From assembly GCF_033568475.1 (NCBI RefSeq), contig NC_133122.1:154311361-154375360 (forward strand): a stretch of 64,000 bases of DNA, read 5' to 3'. This DNA is from Henckelia pumila (Eukaryota > Streptophyta > Magnoliopsida > Lamiales > Gesneriaceae). Under the pieces are notes generated by a model. It saw only the letters and a list, made by a program, of their open reading frames with translations, made no database searches and had not been told where the DNA came from. Made by a program: the position numbers and the translations under genes. Shown here one piece after another: positions 45,463 through 58,254 of this stretch; within the stretch, counting starts at the first letter, position 1, and the number at the start of each line of letters is the position of its first letter.

Positions 45463-48400
45463 ATGGGAATAGCTTTCACGCGGCTGTTTTCTTCGCTTTT
45501 CGGAAACAAGGAGGCTCGGATCCTAGTTCTGGGGCTCGATAATGCTGGAAAAACAACGATTCTGTGTATGTATTTACTTTGCCCGGCCTCGTTTCAGTGA
45601 TCTCTTCTTGTGTGATGATTTTATTTTGTTTTATTTTTTCGTATTGTTTCATTTTTCAGATCGGCTTCAGATGGGTGAAGTAGTCTCCACTATTCCAAGT
45701 ACGGATTTACTGCTTCCATTCTTTAAAAAAAATATTTCTTGTGTAATTAGGATAATGACATGGCATTTTAGTTGTATTGTGAGCTTCCTGTTGTAGCAGT
45801 GCAATTGCCTTTCCTGGATGAAACATTTAGATGATATATTTGGATCATCCCTTTAACTGACTTTGCTACTTTTGCGGGCTGTCTGGAATCTAGTTTTTTT
45901 TTCTTTGTCAATTTTGAAGTTGATTGAGAGATGTACGAGCTCAAGGTGGGCAACAATGTTTTCTAACGCTGATAACTGACAAGTCATTTTGTTATTGCAG
46001 CAATTGGGTTCAATGTGGAAACGGTGCAATATAACAACATAAAGTTTCAAGTCTGGGATTTAGGTAAGTTGCTTTACACTTGATTGATGATAATTCTACC
46101 TTTTCTTGCATATGGATTTCAATTTATTTGAATTGAATTTGTAGAAGTTTGGTCAACTAGAGATCCTCATTCTTCTGAAATGGTGTTTTTGAGTTGTGGC
46201 ATGTATGACAAATTAAAAACTAACACTTAATCCTTTATTTAAGCTAAAATCAAGCAGATTTAAGGGCTTCCGAGTTAACGTCATCAGTGAAATTAGAGGT
46301 TAATGAATGTCATAAGGAGGCTGAATCTTGGTAACTAGAATCCTGACAGACTGTTGCTTCATAGTCATTCTTTTTATTTTCGGAAGATTAACAGATTGTC
46401 AGCACATCTATACTATTGACCTTTGATCTCATGGTGAAGCTTACTACCCAATTTATGCTCTTGACTCTTCATTTGATTGGTTGAAATACATGAAATAACC
46501 CTCCTTCCCCGATCAATCTTTCCTTTCTTATTTTGCTATTTCATAGTATTTTTCGCTAATCTACAACTTATAAGTAGCTCAACATTTCTTTTTTTACGTT
46601 CAAATCTTTGCTTTTTGAATAAGCTATATTTGTATCGTCGATTTATATGAGAATAATATTTTCATTTCTGTTGTTTCATGCACGTTTGATTGTGCCTCTA
46701 TCACAAGTTGCTATAGTTTGTGAAAATCAAAGAAATGTATGCGAATTACGAGAGTTTTCTCTTTGCAGTTGTTTATTTATGATGGCTCTGGAGGACCTTG
46801 TGATTATTTCTCAAATCTTAATTACTCGATTAATTAATACCAATGTTGTTAGATCACGATCCTAGGTAGGGTCATCTTTACGCAATGGTGGATTAGATTC
46901 TGTGATTGAAATAAAAATTCATTAATAGTCCTATATTGTAAAATTTAACTTTATGTGAGTCGATTGTAAGCTGGTATGCCATGAACATAATATAATTATT
47001 CACTACCTTATTTTCTATGTTATAATCCGTACTATGATGGCATTCATGTGATATGATAAACTTCTTATATTGTAGGCTCACAAGCTGATGCTAAAATTAA
47101 TTTCATTTTGTTGTCTTTTTGTTTGTTGTATAACAAAGGACTATTTTCCCAACTTTTTTTGGTTTGGTAGAATCATTTGATTCTATACCTTTCTTATGGA
47201 CATTTTATCTATTTCATTAGGACTCAAGGCCACTCTCATGATTAGTCTTGTTGCTTTAGATGTAAGCTTGGGGAGGCTGAAGAAAGGTTTTGAAAAATTT
47301 AGGCTTTTTGGAGACTGTGAGAGATACTGTAGGATTCCTAGCTGGGAATGGAGCAACTTATTCAGTTTTAATGGGTGCTACAAAATGATAGTTTGCATGC
47401 AGCAGTGGGATATAATAAATTAAGAAGACAATGCAAGAATACTGAAAGGTATTAACGTAAATTGAAAAATCAAATTATGATTCACGGACATCTTAACATA
47501 TAAGTGTAAGATGCTTGGTTATTTGGTTTGAGGGTATTACCCACCCCGTCATTCCAACTGATAAAAACATTAATTTCTTGGTTTCATTTCTCTCTTAACC
47601 ATTTGCTTGCTTGAAATTGCTGTAGCAACAAAATGGTTGGGTCGGTATTGGGATGTTTTGGTGGGAAAAGGATTAAAGATAATCATAGTTTTTCCCCTTT
47701 GTCATATGAGTGTGGATCAGGATCATAGATTACCTGCTGTTGCTAGTTGGGATGCAGATATGTTTAAATATCTACCATCCAATCTACTATTTTTCAGGAA
47801 GTATGTGGGTGATCCTTATCGCTCCTTTTGGCTTATTCTATCGGACTTGATCATTATTTATCTGCTACATACAATCCTTATATTGCTTGTTGCTTTATGG
47901 ATGTCAGTATTTGGTCGGCTTTAACATTCTTGTAACTGGTGTTGTATTTTTGTGGAATTTAATGAAGTTGGCGCAGTTCAATTTTCTTGCATGGTGTGCC
48001 TTAGGGAATAACTCAAATTTTCTCCTTTGGTTTTGCAGTTTGGTACAAATATATGAATGTTTCCTGATTGCTAACCGTTACCGTATTAAGTTTTCATTTT
48101 GGTTAATTCCATTGTTTATTTGGTCATATTACTCTCAGAACAAGGTGTTTATTTGGTCATATTACTCTCAGAACAAGGTGAAAAAGCTTTTGTTCCCACT
48201 CTGTAGTAGGGAAAACGGAATAGTCATCAGCTAAACATTCACTTGATTTTTTAATAGTTTGTATCAAGAAATTGATATTTTACTTGTCGCTTATAGTTTC
48301 ACTAACTCTTTACAACTTCGTTAATTGAGCTCATTCTGATGTTTGAATTTAACATAGATGTGTTTTTCCTTTCCTGTTTGCAGGTGGACAGACTAGTATT

Positions 48401-51400
48401 AGGTAATTCTGACCACCCTGAAGCTGTAGAGCTTATTTGCCTGATGTAGGCGTTGTGAACGTTTCTTGTGCAATTCACAAGCTATTGATTTTCATATGGC
48501 TGTTTCCTTTTTGATCTTTATCTTTATTTTATTTTCAAACAGTTTTTGATCTGCTTTAGTGTCTGAGATAATGAAGGCATGCCTTAGGCATTATGTCCCC
48601 ATTTGGAGGAAATAAAGAAATAATTCTGACAATTGATTAAACGGAATTCGCCATCTTCTCTAAAGGTTTACTGAGAACAGCATTGCATTCTTATCGTAAT
48701 GATACACCATGAAGAAGATAAATCTGTCTAATGGAATTTATAATGTTCTTGACTTCTATGTGAAGCCTTAGTTGGGTTTTATGTTGAGTGTATTTAAGAA
48801 AAATGGACAATTCATTGGGGCTTAAATGTGATATTCCAATAGGAGACCTTTTTGCTGTTCATTAGCAGCTTCAGTGCTCTAGCTCCAAGACGAGCACCCC
48901 TCCATCCTCTCAATGGCAATATCTGTGGGGATTCATTTTGAATATACTCAATTTCCTTTATCATAGCTCAAACAATGTGTTGAACTTAGTGTATTCATCA
49001 TATATCATACATAATGAACTTACCGATATAAATCAAACTACTGTTGACTACTCACAGTTGCGCTTTGGAGTTGAACTTCACTATCTTTAAAAAATTCCAG
49101 TGGTATTTTTGTTATTTCTGAGATTGCACTCAAATATCTGTAGATTGTTGATATGATAAATTATTAAATGATATCTAGTTATTGTGCGTTGGTATAATGG
49201 TTGAAAAAATTAGAGAGAAAAGTGTCATCCAGTATGGTAAATCTATGCTATATATAAAGTTAGAGCACTTTAGTTGGTCTCTTGGTATGCTCAACCTTAA
49301 TTTTTTTCACAAAAAAACCCTCAAAACTATCAAATTGCAAAAAATGACATTCTATTAAAATCAAGTACATTTTTAAAATAAATATTATATTCTATGCACA
49401 ACACATATGCACAACACATAATCTTTGTATATTATGTTACACACGCAATGCGTGTGGGTTGTTGCTAATTCTAATTATGTTTTGATAGGTCATTTGAAAG
49501 GGAAAGTAATTTGTTTAATTGAAATTTTGAAAATAAACTTGACTGAAATTACATCTTTCAAATATTATTGGTCAAACAGGTGTTCTGCTTTGCAGTATAG
49601 CCAAGTGCACCCCTATATTTCTTTGTTGGTCATTTTATTTTCTCAATACATGGCAATAGCTGTTCGTTACTTTACGCTGTATTTCCATGACTTAGAGTCT
49701 GTACAAAGTTTCATCTGTGCTTCAAGAGATCATTGAGATCTTTCCACACTGTGAAAGAGATAAAAATTGTGTGAACATTCGTTCCACTGATGACTATGTT
49801 GAACTCATGGGATAACTGTAGCTTCCATTATACACGGAGAATTGATTGCATCTTGATGATCTTCTGGCATGAGTTTCTATTGTTAGACTTTGGGTACTTC
49901 TCCATCAAGCACAGGATAAAATAAAAACAGAATTATTGTCATCCCCCTAGATTTTGTTTTGAACTTATTTTTTCTGTGTGTTAAAGCAAACTGGTCTTTG
50001 AAAAATCTTATTCCTCTTTTAAGTGCAAGTTCCTATTGTAGTCCAATTATATGGTGACAAGTGTTCGAGGAGTTCTTTTGCATCTCCCAAGATTATGGGC
50101 CACTTGAAGTCATGGCGCTTATGATAATCATGTCGTGCTTGCTTTTCATAGCTGAAACCTGGTCATGGTTCATTAATTTATTTTGTTTCCCAGGCCTTAT
50201 TGGAGGTGCTACTTTCCCAATACTCAAGCCATCATATATGTTGTTGATTCAAGTGATACTGATAGACTGGTGGTTGCAAAAGAGGAATTTCATGCGACAT
50301 TGGAGGTGCTCTTGCTTTTGTTCATCTATTAATATATATAAAGGGAGAGTCCTCGATAAGAAACTGTCATTTGGTGAAGCCAAATTTTAATTCCAGAATT
50401 TCCCTTTTGACAACAGAGTTTAATTTTCTATAATTCTCATTTATTTATTTTTAAATGTAAATCACCAAAACAATGTGGTCAACTCATTTTCTCCCATTCA
50501 ACTCCCCATGAAAGCACGATCCATACAATTGAAAATAGGTCATCCAATTGCCCTTTTATAAATTATTTGTGCACACGCATTACGTGTGCGTGGTTGCTAG
50601 TCTTTATTATTGCCCATGTTGGAAATGTTCAATTTTTGTATCAAGTGTATGTTTTGTGCTTTAGATATAGCAGATTGGACAACCATTCTCTGGCAATTTA
50701 GATTATGGATTAATTGAAGCACATTTACCTTATTTTTAGTGCATTTTCAGATATGATTGGTAGGTACTAGGCAGTGGTAAATTACGATGAGAAAAGGTAG
50801 ACCATACAGAAGTTGTTCCACACATCTCCTATTGCTTTGTTGTAGTGACCTTGGGGTCTGCATGAATTGATTTGGCTGTTAATTTCAGCACTGCAAAAAC
50901 TTGTCCATTCTGAGACAAATAACCGTCCTGTTTACAAGTTGTAGTTGACTGTGAGATGTAAGGTGTTAAATGAATAGTGGGAAAAAGAATTTTGTGCGAC
51001 ATCGGTCATCTTTTGCGTTGGGAAAGCTGTAGTGGATTTCTACTTCCTCCCAGGAATCAACTTGGGTTGGTGGAGAGAATAAGAAAATTTCCAGTTCCCA
51101 TGTTAAATACAAGGACATCCTGTCTTGATCGCAGGAGTCAGAAAGAGAAAAGTTGCTGTTTGTATTTGCTCTCATATGATTCTTGTCAAGAAGTTGCCAA
51201 GCCGTTCTTATTTACCCAAAATATGTTCTAAATATCATGTTAAACAAGCTTTGGATATGCTCTGATCTGTGATCCCCTATTCTACTATTAACCTGTAATA
51301 TTATGGCTTCCTGTCAGGAGGAAGAGCTGAAAGGTGCTGTTGTCCTTGTGTTTGCAAACAAACAGGTTTGCTTAATTGAGCAGAAGCATTTGTGCTTTAT

Positions 51401-52314
51401 AGTTTGAATCTACTTTGTGCTTGATGCATCACGTAAATATGCCCACAGTTGCACTCGAGTTTGATGCAAAGAAACTAAAAAAAAACATTTACCTTTAACA
51501 GGATCTACCCGGGGCACTTGATGATGCTTCCATAACTGAGGCTTTAGAGTTGCACAAAATAAAGAATCGTCAATGGGCTATTTTTAAAACATCTGCAATA
51601 AAAGGAGAGGGCCTCTTTGAGGGCTTGGACTGGTAAACTCAATTCACCGCCTTGGTACCTGATGTTTCCCAATTTCTTTTTCTTAGCCAAGTGAAGTAGC
51701 TTTTAGCGGTTGTCCATGACAATACTGTCATCCTTTCAAATTTTTACTTAGACATGCATTCATTAGGTTCGTCACTCAAATGGTTCACCAGCTATTACAA
51801 GTCTAAGAAGAAATTGTGAAACTATACGTTAGAGGGTCTCCTACGGAATAAATTAGTTCTCAGAGTTCAGTAGCTCGTATCTTAACAGCAACGCTTTTGT
51901 TAAGAGTTAAAAGGCCAGTATGTGGAAAGGCGACATTGAGTCATTGTCCATAATACTCATGAAGGTTCTCATTATAGGTCAGGTAATGGTGCATGCACCT
52001 AACATTGATAAACCGGCGAAATTCTTCAGAGTGAGTCTGCAAGAGCTTCAGCGTTTCTGGGATAGGCGATATTGCAATTTCCACATCAAAGTGAAGTGAT
52101 CACCGTGATAGACAAGTCCAACTTTATATTCCCTAAAAGACAATTATTTTTCTTTAGGATCATTAGCTCTGTATTTTCAATTTTGATGTAACAATGTTAC
52201 AGTATCAGCTTTGCCGTCTTTTACAAGTATTTTACTATTTTTGTTCTCTCGTCTTACTTCTTCTATTTCCAATTGAACAGGTTGAGTAACACGCTCAAGG
52301 CTGGAGGTGGATAA
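45463..52314 (+). CDS. ARL1: ADP-ribosylation factor-like 1 (ARL1) small GTPase, eight coding exons
   Basis: Exons 45463-45565, 45660-45698, 46001-46063, 48384-48402, 50194-50305, 51318-51365, 51502-51632 and 52281-52314 all have GT-AG borders and add up to 549 nt, i.e. 182 residues, the exact usual length. Visible motifs: Gly2 for N-myristoylation, P-loop GLDNAGKT (24-31), switch I Thr48, DLGGQ (67-71), NKQD (126-129) and the TSA guanine-contact motif (158-160). The sequence ([17 protein letters not shown]..., [15 protein letters not shown]) resembles plant ARL1 (called ARF3 in Arabidopsis) more than ARF1. The family acts at the trans-Golgi to recruit GRIP-domain golgins. Residue 110 is Thr where Ile is usual. 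Exon 4 is only 19 nt. Introns 4 and 5 carry Helitrons. The gene looks intact. Confidence 0.96.
48115..48180 (+). repeat. 33-bp perfect tandem duplication in ARL1 intron 3
   Basis: A unit TTTATTTGGTCATATTACTC...AAGGTG occurs twice head to tail without a mismatch, so it is probably recent. The rest of this 2.3-kb intron (46064-48383) shows no recognisable element. Confidence 0.9.
49242..49468 (+). mobile_element. Small non-autonomous Helitron in ARL1 intron 4
   Basis: 5' end TCTATGCTATATATAAAG preceded by A; 3' end CTAA followed by T. Hairpin CACACGC-AAT-GCGTGTG at 49440-49456. 227 bp. Confidence 0.87.
50325..50600 (+). mobile_element. Small non-autonomous Helitron in ARL1 intron 5
   Basis: 5' end TCTATTAATATATATAAAG preceded by A; 3' end CTAG followed by T. 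Hairpin GCACACG-CATTA-CGTGTGC at 50571-50589. It starts only 20 nt after the exon 5 splice donor. 276 bp. Confidence 0.87.
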
Positions 52315-52700
52315 TTTGGACTATAAACAGCGTAGTTGGTTGTGGCATGGCTGACATTGATCTGGAAAATATCCGGTTGTTACGGTATATGATTTTTACT
52401 GAAATTCCATTACTAGGTTGTCTGTCTTCTGTTATGTTTTGTGGAATATATAGAGTCGATATTTGGATGTTAAGTTTGGAGTTTCACCGGAAATAACAAA
52501 CTTATAACTCATCTTTCCCATTTAAAATTGTTTCTTGAGATGTTTCTGGTTACTTCCCCAGTTATTCTGAGAATAAGTTATGTTTTGCTTATTAACCAAG
52601 ACCACATGGTTCGCTTTCTGTTTGCATACTGTCCATATACAATACGGGGAATTTTGTTATATGAAATTTTATGTGAAGCTAGGAATACCATCTTGGCAAT

Positions 52701-52884
52701 GATACGGCTAGTAAGGAAATTATCGTCATGGATTGTTAAGTTGGTGTGTATACATAGTTTTGATAGGGTGAGTGTCAACGGTAACAATTTATGATACAGA
52801 TGGTAAGGAAAACATCATCATGGATTGTCAAGTTGGTGTGTGTATATACGGTTATGATACAATGAGTGCGCACTTGTGACAATT
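52701..52884. repeat. Diverged 92-bp tandem duplication downstream of ARL1
   Basis: GATAC(G/A)G...GTAAGGAAA and CATGGATTGT(T/C)AAGTTGGTGTG recur 92 nt apart. Lies about 390 nt after the ARL1 stop; no coding frame. Confidence 0.7.
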
Positions 52885-52889
52885 TTATG

Positions 52890-54200
52890 AGCATCAACTG
52901 ACGTGACTTTGTGTTTGTGAATGCTGATATTTGATGAAATCAGATTTTGAAATAGCGTGACCAAAAAAAGTTTAGAAAGTCTATATATATTTTAAAAAAA
53001 TAAAAATAATAAAATAAAAAGGTTTAGTGTGAAATGGATAAACATCAATGATGATGGATGTCTCTTTTTGTCATTTTCGTAATAAAAAAGAGCAATTTTG
53101 GAGGCAATATGGTGTTAAGGCATAATTTAAGGGAGATTAGCGTGGGGGCCCTACTCAAATGACCCGACCACGTACACGTGAAGTGGTAACATCTCAAGTC
53201 TCGCATAATTAATGCGAGCAGCTGGAGCTTGATCGACATCCACTTCATTTATAATATAATATTAATTATTATTAACATTATATTTATTGATATTATTAAT
53301 TAAATAATATTGATATTATAATTAATAATAATAATAATAATATAATATATAATAATCATATGTAAAACGTGTCAATTCAAGGTACTGATCTATTCTAGCT
53401 GTATTGGTGAAGTCCAAATGAAAAATTCACAATTGTATATCAATATCAAGATTAATATGAGATAATTCTAAATTCAGTCGTTCGTTTTTTTGGTCATAAT
53501 GTTGATTGCGTCCTTCATTTTCCAATTGATCCGATTTTATCCTTCAAATTTTTGCTTTGCTTTTCGTTAATGAACTTTCCGTCCAATTAGGTGTTAAAAT
53601 TGACAGTTATATGTTGCTGACATGTTTTGCCTTGTTAAATATTTTTTTCCTCCTCAACTTTTGACCAGAGTAAACCCATTTCTGACTGCAAATAGCTTGT
53701 GTTCTCCACTCACCCGAGTACAAATTTCATGAGACGATTGGAAGAACTCTGACTCTAGTGCTCAATTGCTTCGTTCTTGGCCTCTCTTCTGCTTTCTTTC
53801 TCCCTCACTGTCTCATTTGTTATTTGTGCAATGACTGACCGTCATACAAAACCTGATTTTGATAAACATGAAGTGGATCGGCGCTTTATGAGATATATAA
53901 ACAGAAGAGGTAAATTATCGAGTAGTTGCAACCAACCAGTTTAGGGCGAAAACAAATTCCAAAATGACAAGTTTGCAATCCACGTTTCTAAATAGTAAAT
54001 TCTGGTTTGAGCAAGAACCACAAAAATGGAGAGAATATGAGTATCACTTGGGAGAAAATTCACTTTATGTTGGAGACGGCGTTTGAGCATTTTAAATTCA
54101 CACATCACTTTTTACCAGCAATCGGCCGGCCTTTTCTTTTGAAACTGACAATTTGATTTTTGTTAGGAATAAAATACATTTTCAATGCTTAAAAATTAAA
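52890..54200. other. AT-rich intergenic stretch
   Basis: Contains AAT/TTA simple sequence at about 53265-53355. No gene, terminal repeats or recognisable domain could be supported. Confidence 0.6.
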
Positions 54201-54204
54201 ATTA

Positions 54205-54540
54205 GAGATGTCAAAATAGGTCGGTAGTAAGGGCCAACTCGCAACCTACTAAAATCCGTCAGTTGGCGGGACAGCTCGACCCACCATTTGGGCGGTCGAA
54301 AAATTAGCAACACAATTCGTCTATTTGACGGTGTGAGGTGGGTCGTCCCGTCAATTTTTAGTTTATTTGGTGTGTTTGCACGGAACCTGCCACAACCCAA
54401 CACTTGATGGGGGCGGACGGGTCGACTCATCATTTGGGTGGGTTGAGAATTGTCAACTAAACCCTCCATTGACGGGACGGAGCTGGGCAGGACGAGCCAA
54501 TCGACATGTCCAACTTCAACTCACTTTGACGGCTCTTCTT
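54205..54540. repeat. GC-rich duplicated block, possible hAT-like relic
   Basis: Two halves each contain a GGCGG(G)AC...CATTTGGG(C/T)GG(G/T) segment and a TTGACGG segment, about 150 nt apart. The left edge GAGATGTCAAAA and the GGGCGGGT-type interior resemble degenerate hAT MITEs, but ends and target duplication could not be defined. Confidence 0.4.
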
Positions 54541-54664
54541 AAAACAAACACATATTTCTTTATTTTGAAAAAATTTAGACATACAGAAAAATATATTATT
54601 TTTCATTGTATATATAAATCAGTTTGAATCATATAACAAGAAACATACTTTTTTTTAATACACA

Positions 54665-54698
54665 CTAGTTTTTAATTTAGTTTCTGCGTATTGCACGC
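54665..54698 (-). mobile_element. Helitron 3' end only
   Basis: On the minus strand, hairpin TGCGT-GCAAT-ACGCA followed after a spacer by CTAG and T. No convincing 5' end was found to the right, so this may be a truncated copy. Confidence 0.35.
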
Positions 54699-55507
54699 AA
54701 AAATAAATAAATAAATAAATCTCTACTTAAGTCATAATTTCTTAGTTGGTATGGTATTGTGATTGTCACAAAACATTTTTGCATGGCAAAAGCAATACGT
54801 ACACAACACGCATGAGTCGTGACCAATTCTTGTCTAGATTGTTAATTGTTGATAATTTTGTTTCGTGTATTACCACTTTTGTAAGTAATTGTGACAAGTC
54901 CACCACAAAGACTAGATATTTTTACCAAAGAAAAACATCCCAACAATCAACTTTTTGTGATATGAATATCTTATTCAAGTTAATTCATGAAAATTTATTA
55001 TTTTTATGATGAATATATTACTTTATATTGTAGATATGAGCGAGTTTGACTCCTCTCACAAATATAAATCAGTTAGACGATTTAAAAAAAACCTACTCAA
55101 ATAAACATATCACTTGCCAACTACATCTATGCACCTAACAAAGCAAAATATAAGGAACCAATATATCATCCCGTTACCCGTATCCAAATGGGACACTTGC
55201 AAATGTGATATCATATTCAAATAAAGCCGTTGGAAATATATTTTCTAATTAAAAATTTTCCACACAATCTTTATCAAGATAAAACTGTATCCGTGTGTGT
55301 GTATTTTTGAGCGACAATTTGGAATAATCATTTTCCAATTTTCCATAGCATGAATACAAAGTTCGCTAGGGAGGCATCGCGGCACTAATTGAAACCTGCA
55401 TCATTTTGTAATATAATTATGTTATGGGTAGGTCTACTATCTCAGACGAAACGAATCGATTCGATCCATATATAAAGTAAAATGATAATATTTTTTTAAC
55501 ACACAAG

Positions 55508-55682
55508 TTTTTGTGAGACGATCTTACGGGTCAATTTTGTGAAACGAATCTTCTATTTGGATCAATCATGAAAATGTATTAATTCTCTTATGTCAAAAGT
55601 ACTACTGTTTTTTTATTGTAATATGAACATGATTGATCCGTATCACAAACAAAAATTCGTGAAACCGTCTCACAGAGACTTA
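55508..55682. mobile_element. GAGACGGT inverted-repeat MITE, copy 3
   Basis: Left end TTTTTGTGAGACGATCTTACGG, right end inverted (GAAACCGTCTCACAGAG); interior has TGTCAAAAGTACTACTG as in the other copies. A further partial copy seems present at about 54960-55095. Confidence 0.7.
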
Positions 55683-55805
55683 CTTTACTTTAAGCATAAA
55701 AATAACACTCAAGAAATCCATCTGACACAATGTGACTGTTTAGCAAAAATTTTTCTGTTATATTATACCCACATTTTGGTTTCCATTTAAGTTTAGGATC
55801 TCTTA

Positions 55806-55932
55806 GGTAATGTTTGGGAGATCTTCTGCAAAAAACTTTTTAGTTTTTTTTTTCACAAAATTTTGAAAATTTGTGAAATTTTGTTAAAGAAAAACTCACA
55901 AATGGTTCCAAAAAACTCTCTCAAACATTACC
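55806..55932. mobile_element. Tourist-like MITE (PIF/Harbinger type)
   Basis: Terminal inverted repeats GGTAATGTTTGGGAGA and TCTCTCAAACATTACC (one mismatch) with the 3-bp duplication TTA (55803-55805, 55933-55935). 127 bp, A/T-rich interior, non-coding. Confidence 0.8.
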
Positions 55933-56457
55933 TTAATTCTATCCATTTAAGTTGTATCTTTCTATTATGATTGAGACCCTATAACTTATTATTATTATTT
56001 TTTAATCGCTTAATTATTTGATCAGATTTTTTTGCCCTTTTTTCTAATAGAGAGCAGAAAAACTCGTGATTCTTGTACATGAAGGAAAAGCAAGACTGAA
56101 CTCCATAGCAAATTATGGAAAAAGTCGGTTCCTTTTTGAGCTATTTCTTGTGACCAGACCATCCCCTTAAAGGAACAAATAACACAATTGTAGATCATTA
56201 TAAAATACTCCATATATAAGTTTTTTTTTTTTTAAAAAAAATGAAAAATTTTTAAGATTGAAAATGAATCGGTGGAGTGATTTATATATAATATTTGAGT
56301 TTTTCCATATATTGTCAAAATTTCATCTCGCACTCAAAATTTCATCTTGTGAATAATGTATATGATTTTAATATCAAATGAAGTACACGTCATTCACCAG
56401 TTATTTATATGTTTATTTGGGCTGCTTGCTGTTAGAAAGGAGGGTTGTAATAATTTA

Positions 56458-56631
56458 TGGGAAATGCTATATGTACACATTGAGTTACACACTACACATG
56501 AAATTACAAAATTATATCTTCACGTGATTTGAAAAAAATCTTTCCAATATATATTAAAAATATTTATGTAATTTCAAGTGCAACATGTAACCCAACATGT
56601 AACCTTCTCCGTGTACATGTAGCATCACCCA
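56458..56631. mobile_element. MITE upstream of the COL gene
   Basis: Inverted ends TGGGAAATGCTATATGTACA and the inverse of TGGGTGATGCTACATGTACA, with pairing continuing to a TGAAATTAC core on both sides. A 7-nt duplication TAATTTA flanks it (56451-56457, 56632-56638). 174 bp; it ends about 240 nt before the COL start codon. Superfamily uncertain. Confidence 0.75.
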
Positions 56632-56721
56632 TAATTTAATAACTGCCAATGCCAAGTCGAGCACACAGTCAAAAGACAACACAAAAATATCATCAAATCT
56701 TTATTGTGGCTGAGACGATGC

Positions 56722-56727
56722 CACGTG
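56722..56727 (+). promoter_or_regulatory. G-box upstream of the COL gene
   Basis: CACGTG within GCCACGTGTCGG, about 140 nt before the start codon. G-boxes are bound by bZIP and bHLH (PIF) factors, which fits light control of CONSTANS-like genes; binding here is inferred. Confidence 0.5.
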
Positions 56728-56867
56728 TCGGATCATCAGTTGTCTGCCTCAAGATTTGATACAAAGCCAACACATGAAGCCCAGCAAATTCATACCATTA
56801 TTGGAGAGGAACCCAAACCCAATCCAAATCTGAGTTTCCCAAAACCAATTTAAACTAGATACGGAAA

Positions 56868-58017
56868 ATGGGTAGTGGCGGAGCGACCAGGACCAGGTGT
56901 TTCCCGCCGTCGTTCCACGCGGCGGCCAAGCCTTGTGACTACTGCAAGTCCGCGGCGGCGCTGCTCTTCTGCCGGGCGGAATCCGCCTTCATGTGCATGT
57001 CCTGCGATTCCAAGGTGCACAACAACGACATCTCCCGCCACGAGCGTGTGTGGATGTGCGAGGTTTGCGAGCAAGCCCCTGCCGCCGTCACCTGCAAGGC
57101 CGACGCCGCCGCCCTCTGCGTCACCTGTGACAACGACATCCATTGCGCCAACCCTCTCGCCCGCCGCCACGAGCGCTCCCCTGTTCTGCCCTTTTACGAC
57201 ACCGCTGAATCCATGCTTCTCAAGTCCTCCACCACCCCCTTTCCACCACCCCTTACCGCTGACAAATTAATAGACAATTTCATCCCACACAACACCTACA
57301 TCACCGATTCTTGGGTTTCCCCCAACCCCAAATTTCTCGATAACACCCGTTTCGTGAAGCCAATGGACTTCTTGTTCTCGGACTCGGATCAGTTTCTTGA
57401 TTTCGAAAGCTTCCAAATTCCCTCTCAGCCTTGCAGCGACAGCGTCGTCCCGGTGCAAGCAACCACAAAACCTCCGGTGGCGGCACATTTAGTCGACAAC
57501 TCGCCGGAAATCCAGTTCGATATCGATTTCAAGAAATCCAGCATCACTTCCTACAACAACAGCTACAACAACCCATCTCTGAGCCGCAGCGTAAGTACAA
57601 TTTCTCTGTTCCCAAATCAATCAAACTGATAAATATGGCAGAAATCTCATCTCATCTCATATATATCAGATTTCATCTTCTACAATGGAGGTGGGTGTGG
57701 TTCCTGATGGGAATACTCTGTCCGAATCATCATACCCATTTGCAAGAACTATGTCCAGCGTCGATCTCATCGGAAATCAGGCGGTGGACATGGACAGGGA
57801 AGCTAGAGTTCTGAGGTACAAGGAGAAGAAGAAGAACAGGAAATTCGAGAAGACGATTCGTTATGCTTCGCGAAAGGCATACGCAGAAACTCGGCCACGG
57901 ATTAAAGGCCGGTTCGTCAAGAGAACCGATTCCGAACCTGACATCAACCGGTTTTTTGGTTCCGGTTCGGGAAACTTCATCGTCGATGCTAGATACGGCG
58001 TCGTTCCATCGTTCTGA
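56868..58017 (+). CDS. COL: CONSTANS-like zinc finger protein (two B-boxes plus CCT domain)
   Basis: Exon 1 is 56868-57590 and exon 2 is 57670-58017, with a 79-nt GT-AG intron in phase 0; together they encode 356 residues. B-box 1 spans residues about 23-58 and B-box 2 about 64-101, with the second reading [21 protein letters not shown] as in group I COL proteins. The middle is acidic and variable. The CCT domain near the C-terminus begins [13 protein letters not shown] and continues to KGRFVKRT. The end GVVPSF is the VP motif used for COP1 binding in CO/COL proteins. One intron between the middle and CCT parts is typical of the group. It most resembles COL3/4/5-type genes; the exact ortholog is not certain. 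The product is a nuclear regulator of light-related transcription or flowering. Confidence 0.95.
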
Positions 58018-58097
58018 TGCGATGGCGTTGAAGATGTACTCTTATTAATCTGTTAATCTTGTATTAATTAAGTTAATTAATTGCTTTCAGTATGTCA

Positions 58098-58103
58098 AAT
58101 AAA
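58098..58103 (+). terminator. Poly(A) signal of the COL gene
   Basis: AATAAA, 80 nt after the stop codon, in a TTAATTAATTG-rich context usual for plant 3' ends. Confidence 0.55.
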
Positions 58104-58254
58104 TGAGAGCAAATTTTAGAAAAACAAAAAAAAAAAAGATATCTTCTTGTGGTTGACAATATAGAGTAAAATTACTTGTGTGAAATATATTAATTGAACA
58201 CAAAAACTATTTGGAGATGGTTTATGAATCATTTTATAATACAGATCTACTAGG

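Noticed and set aside
47607..47924. 105-codon ORF in ARL1 intron 3
   Set aside because: No recognisable domain, and it is spliced out with confident flanking exons.
54665..55034. Possible complete sixth Helitron
   Set aside because: The 3' end is plausible, but the proposed 5' end at 55034 lies inside a partial GAGACGGT-family copy, so only the 3' end is reported.
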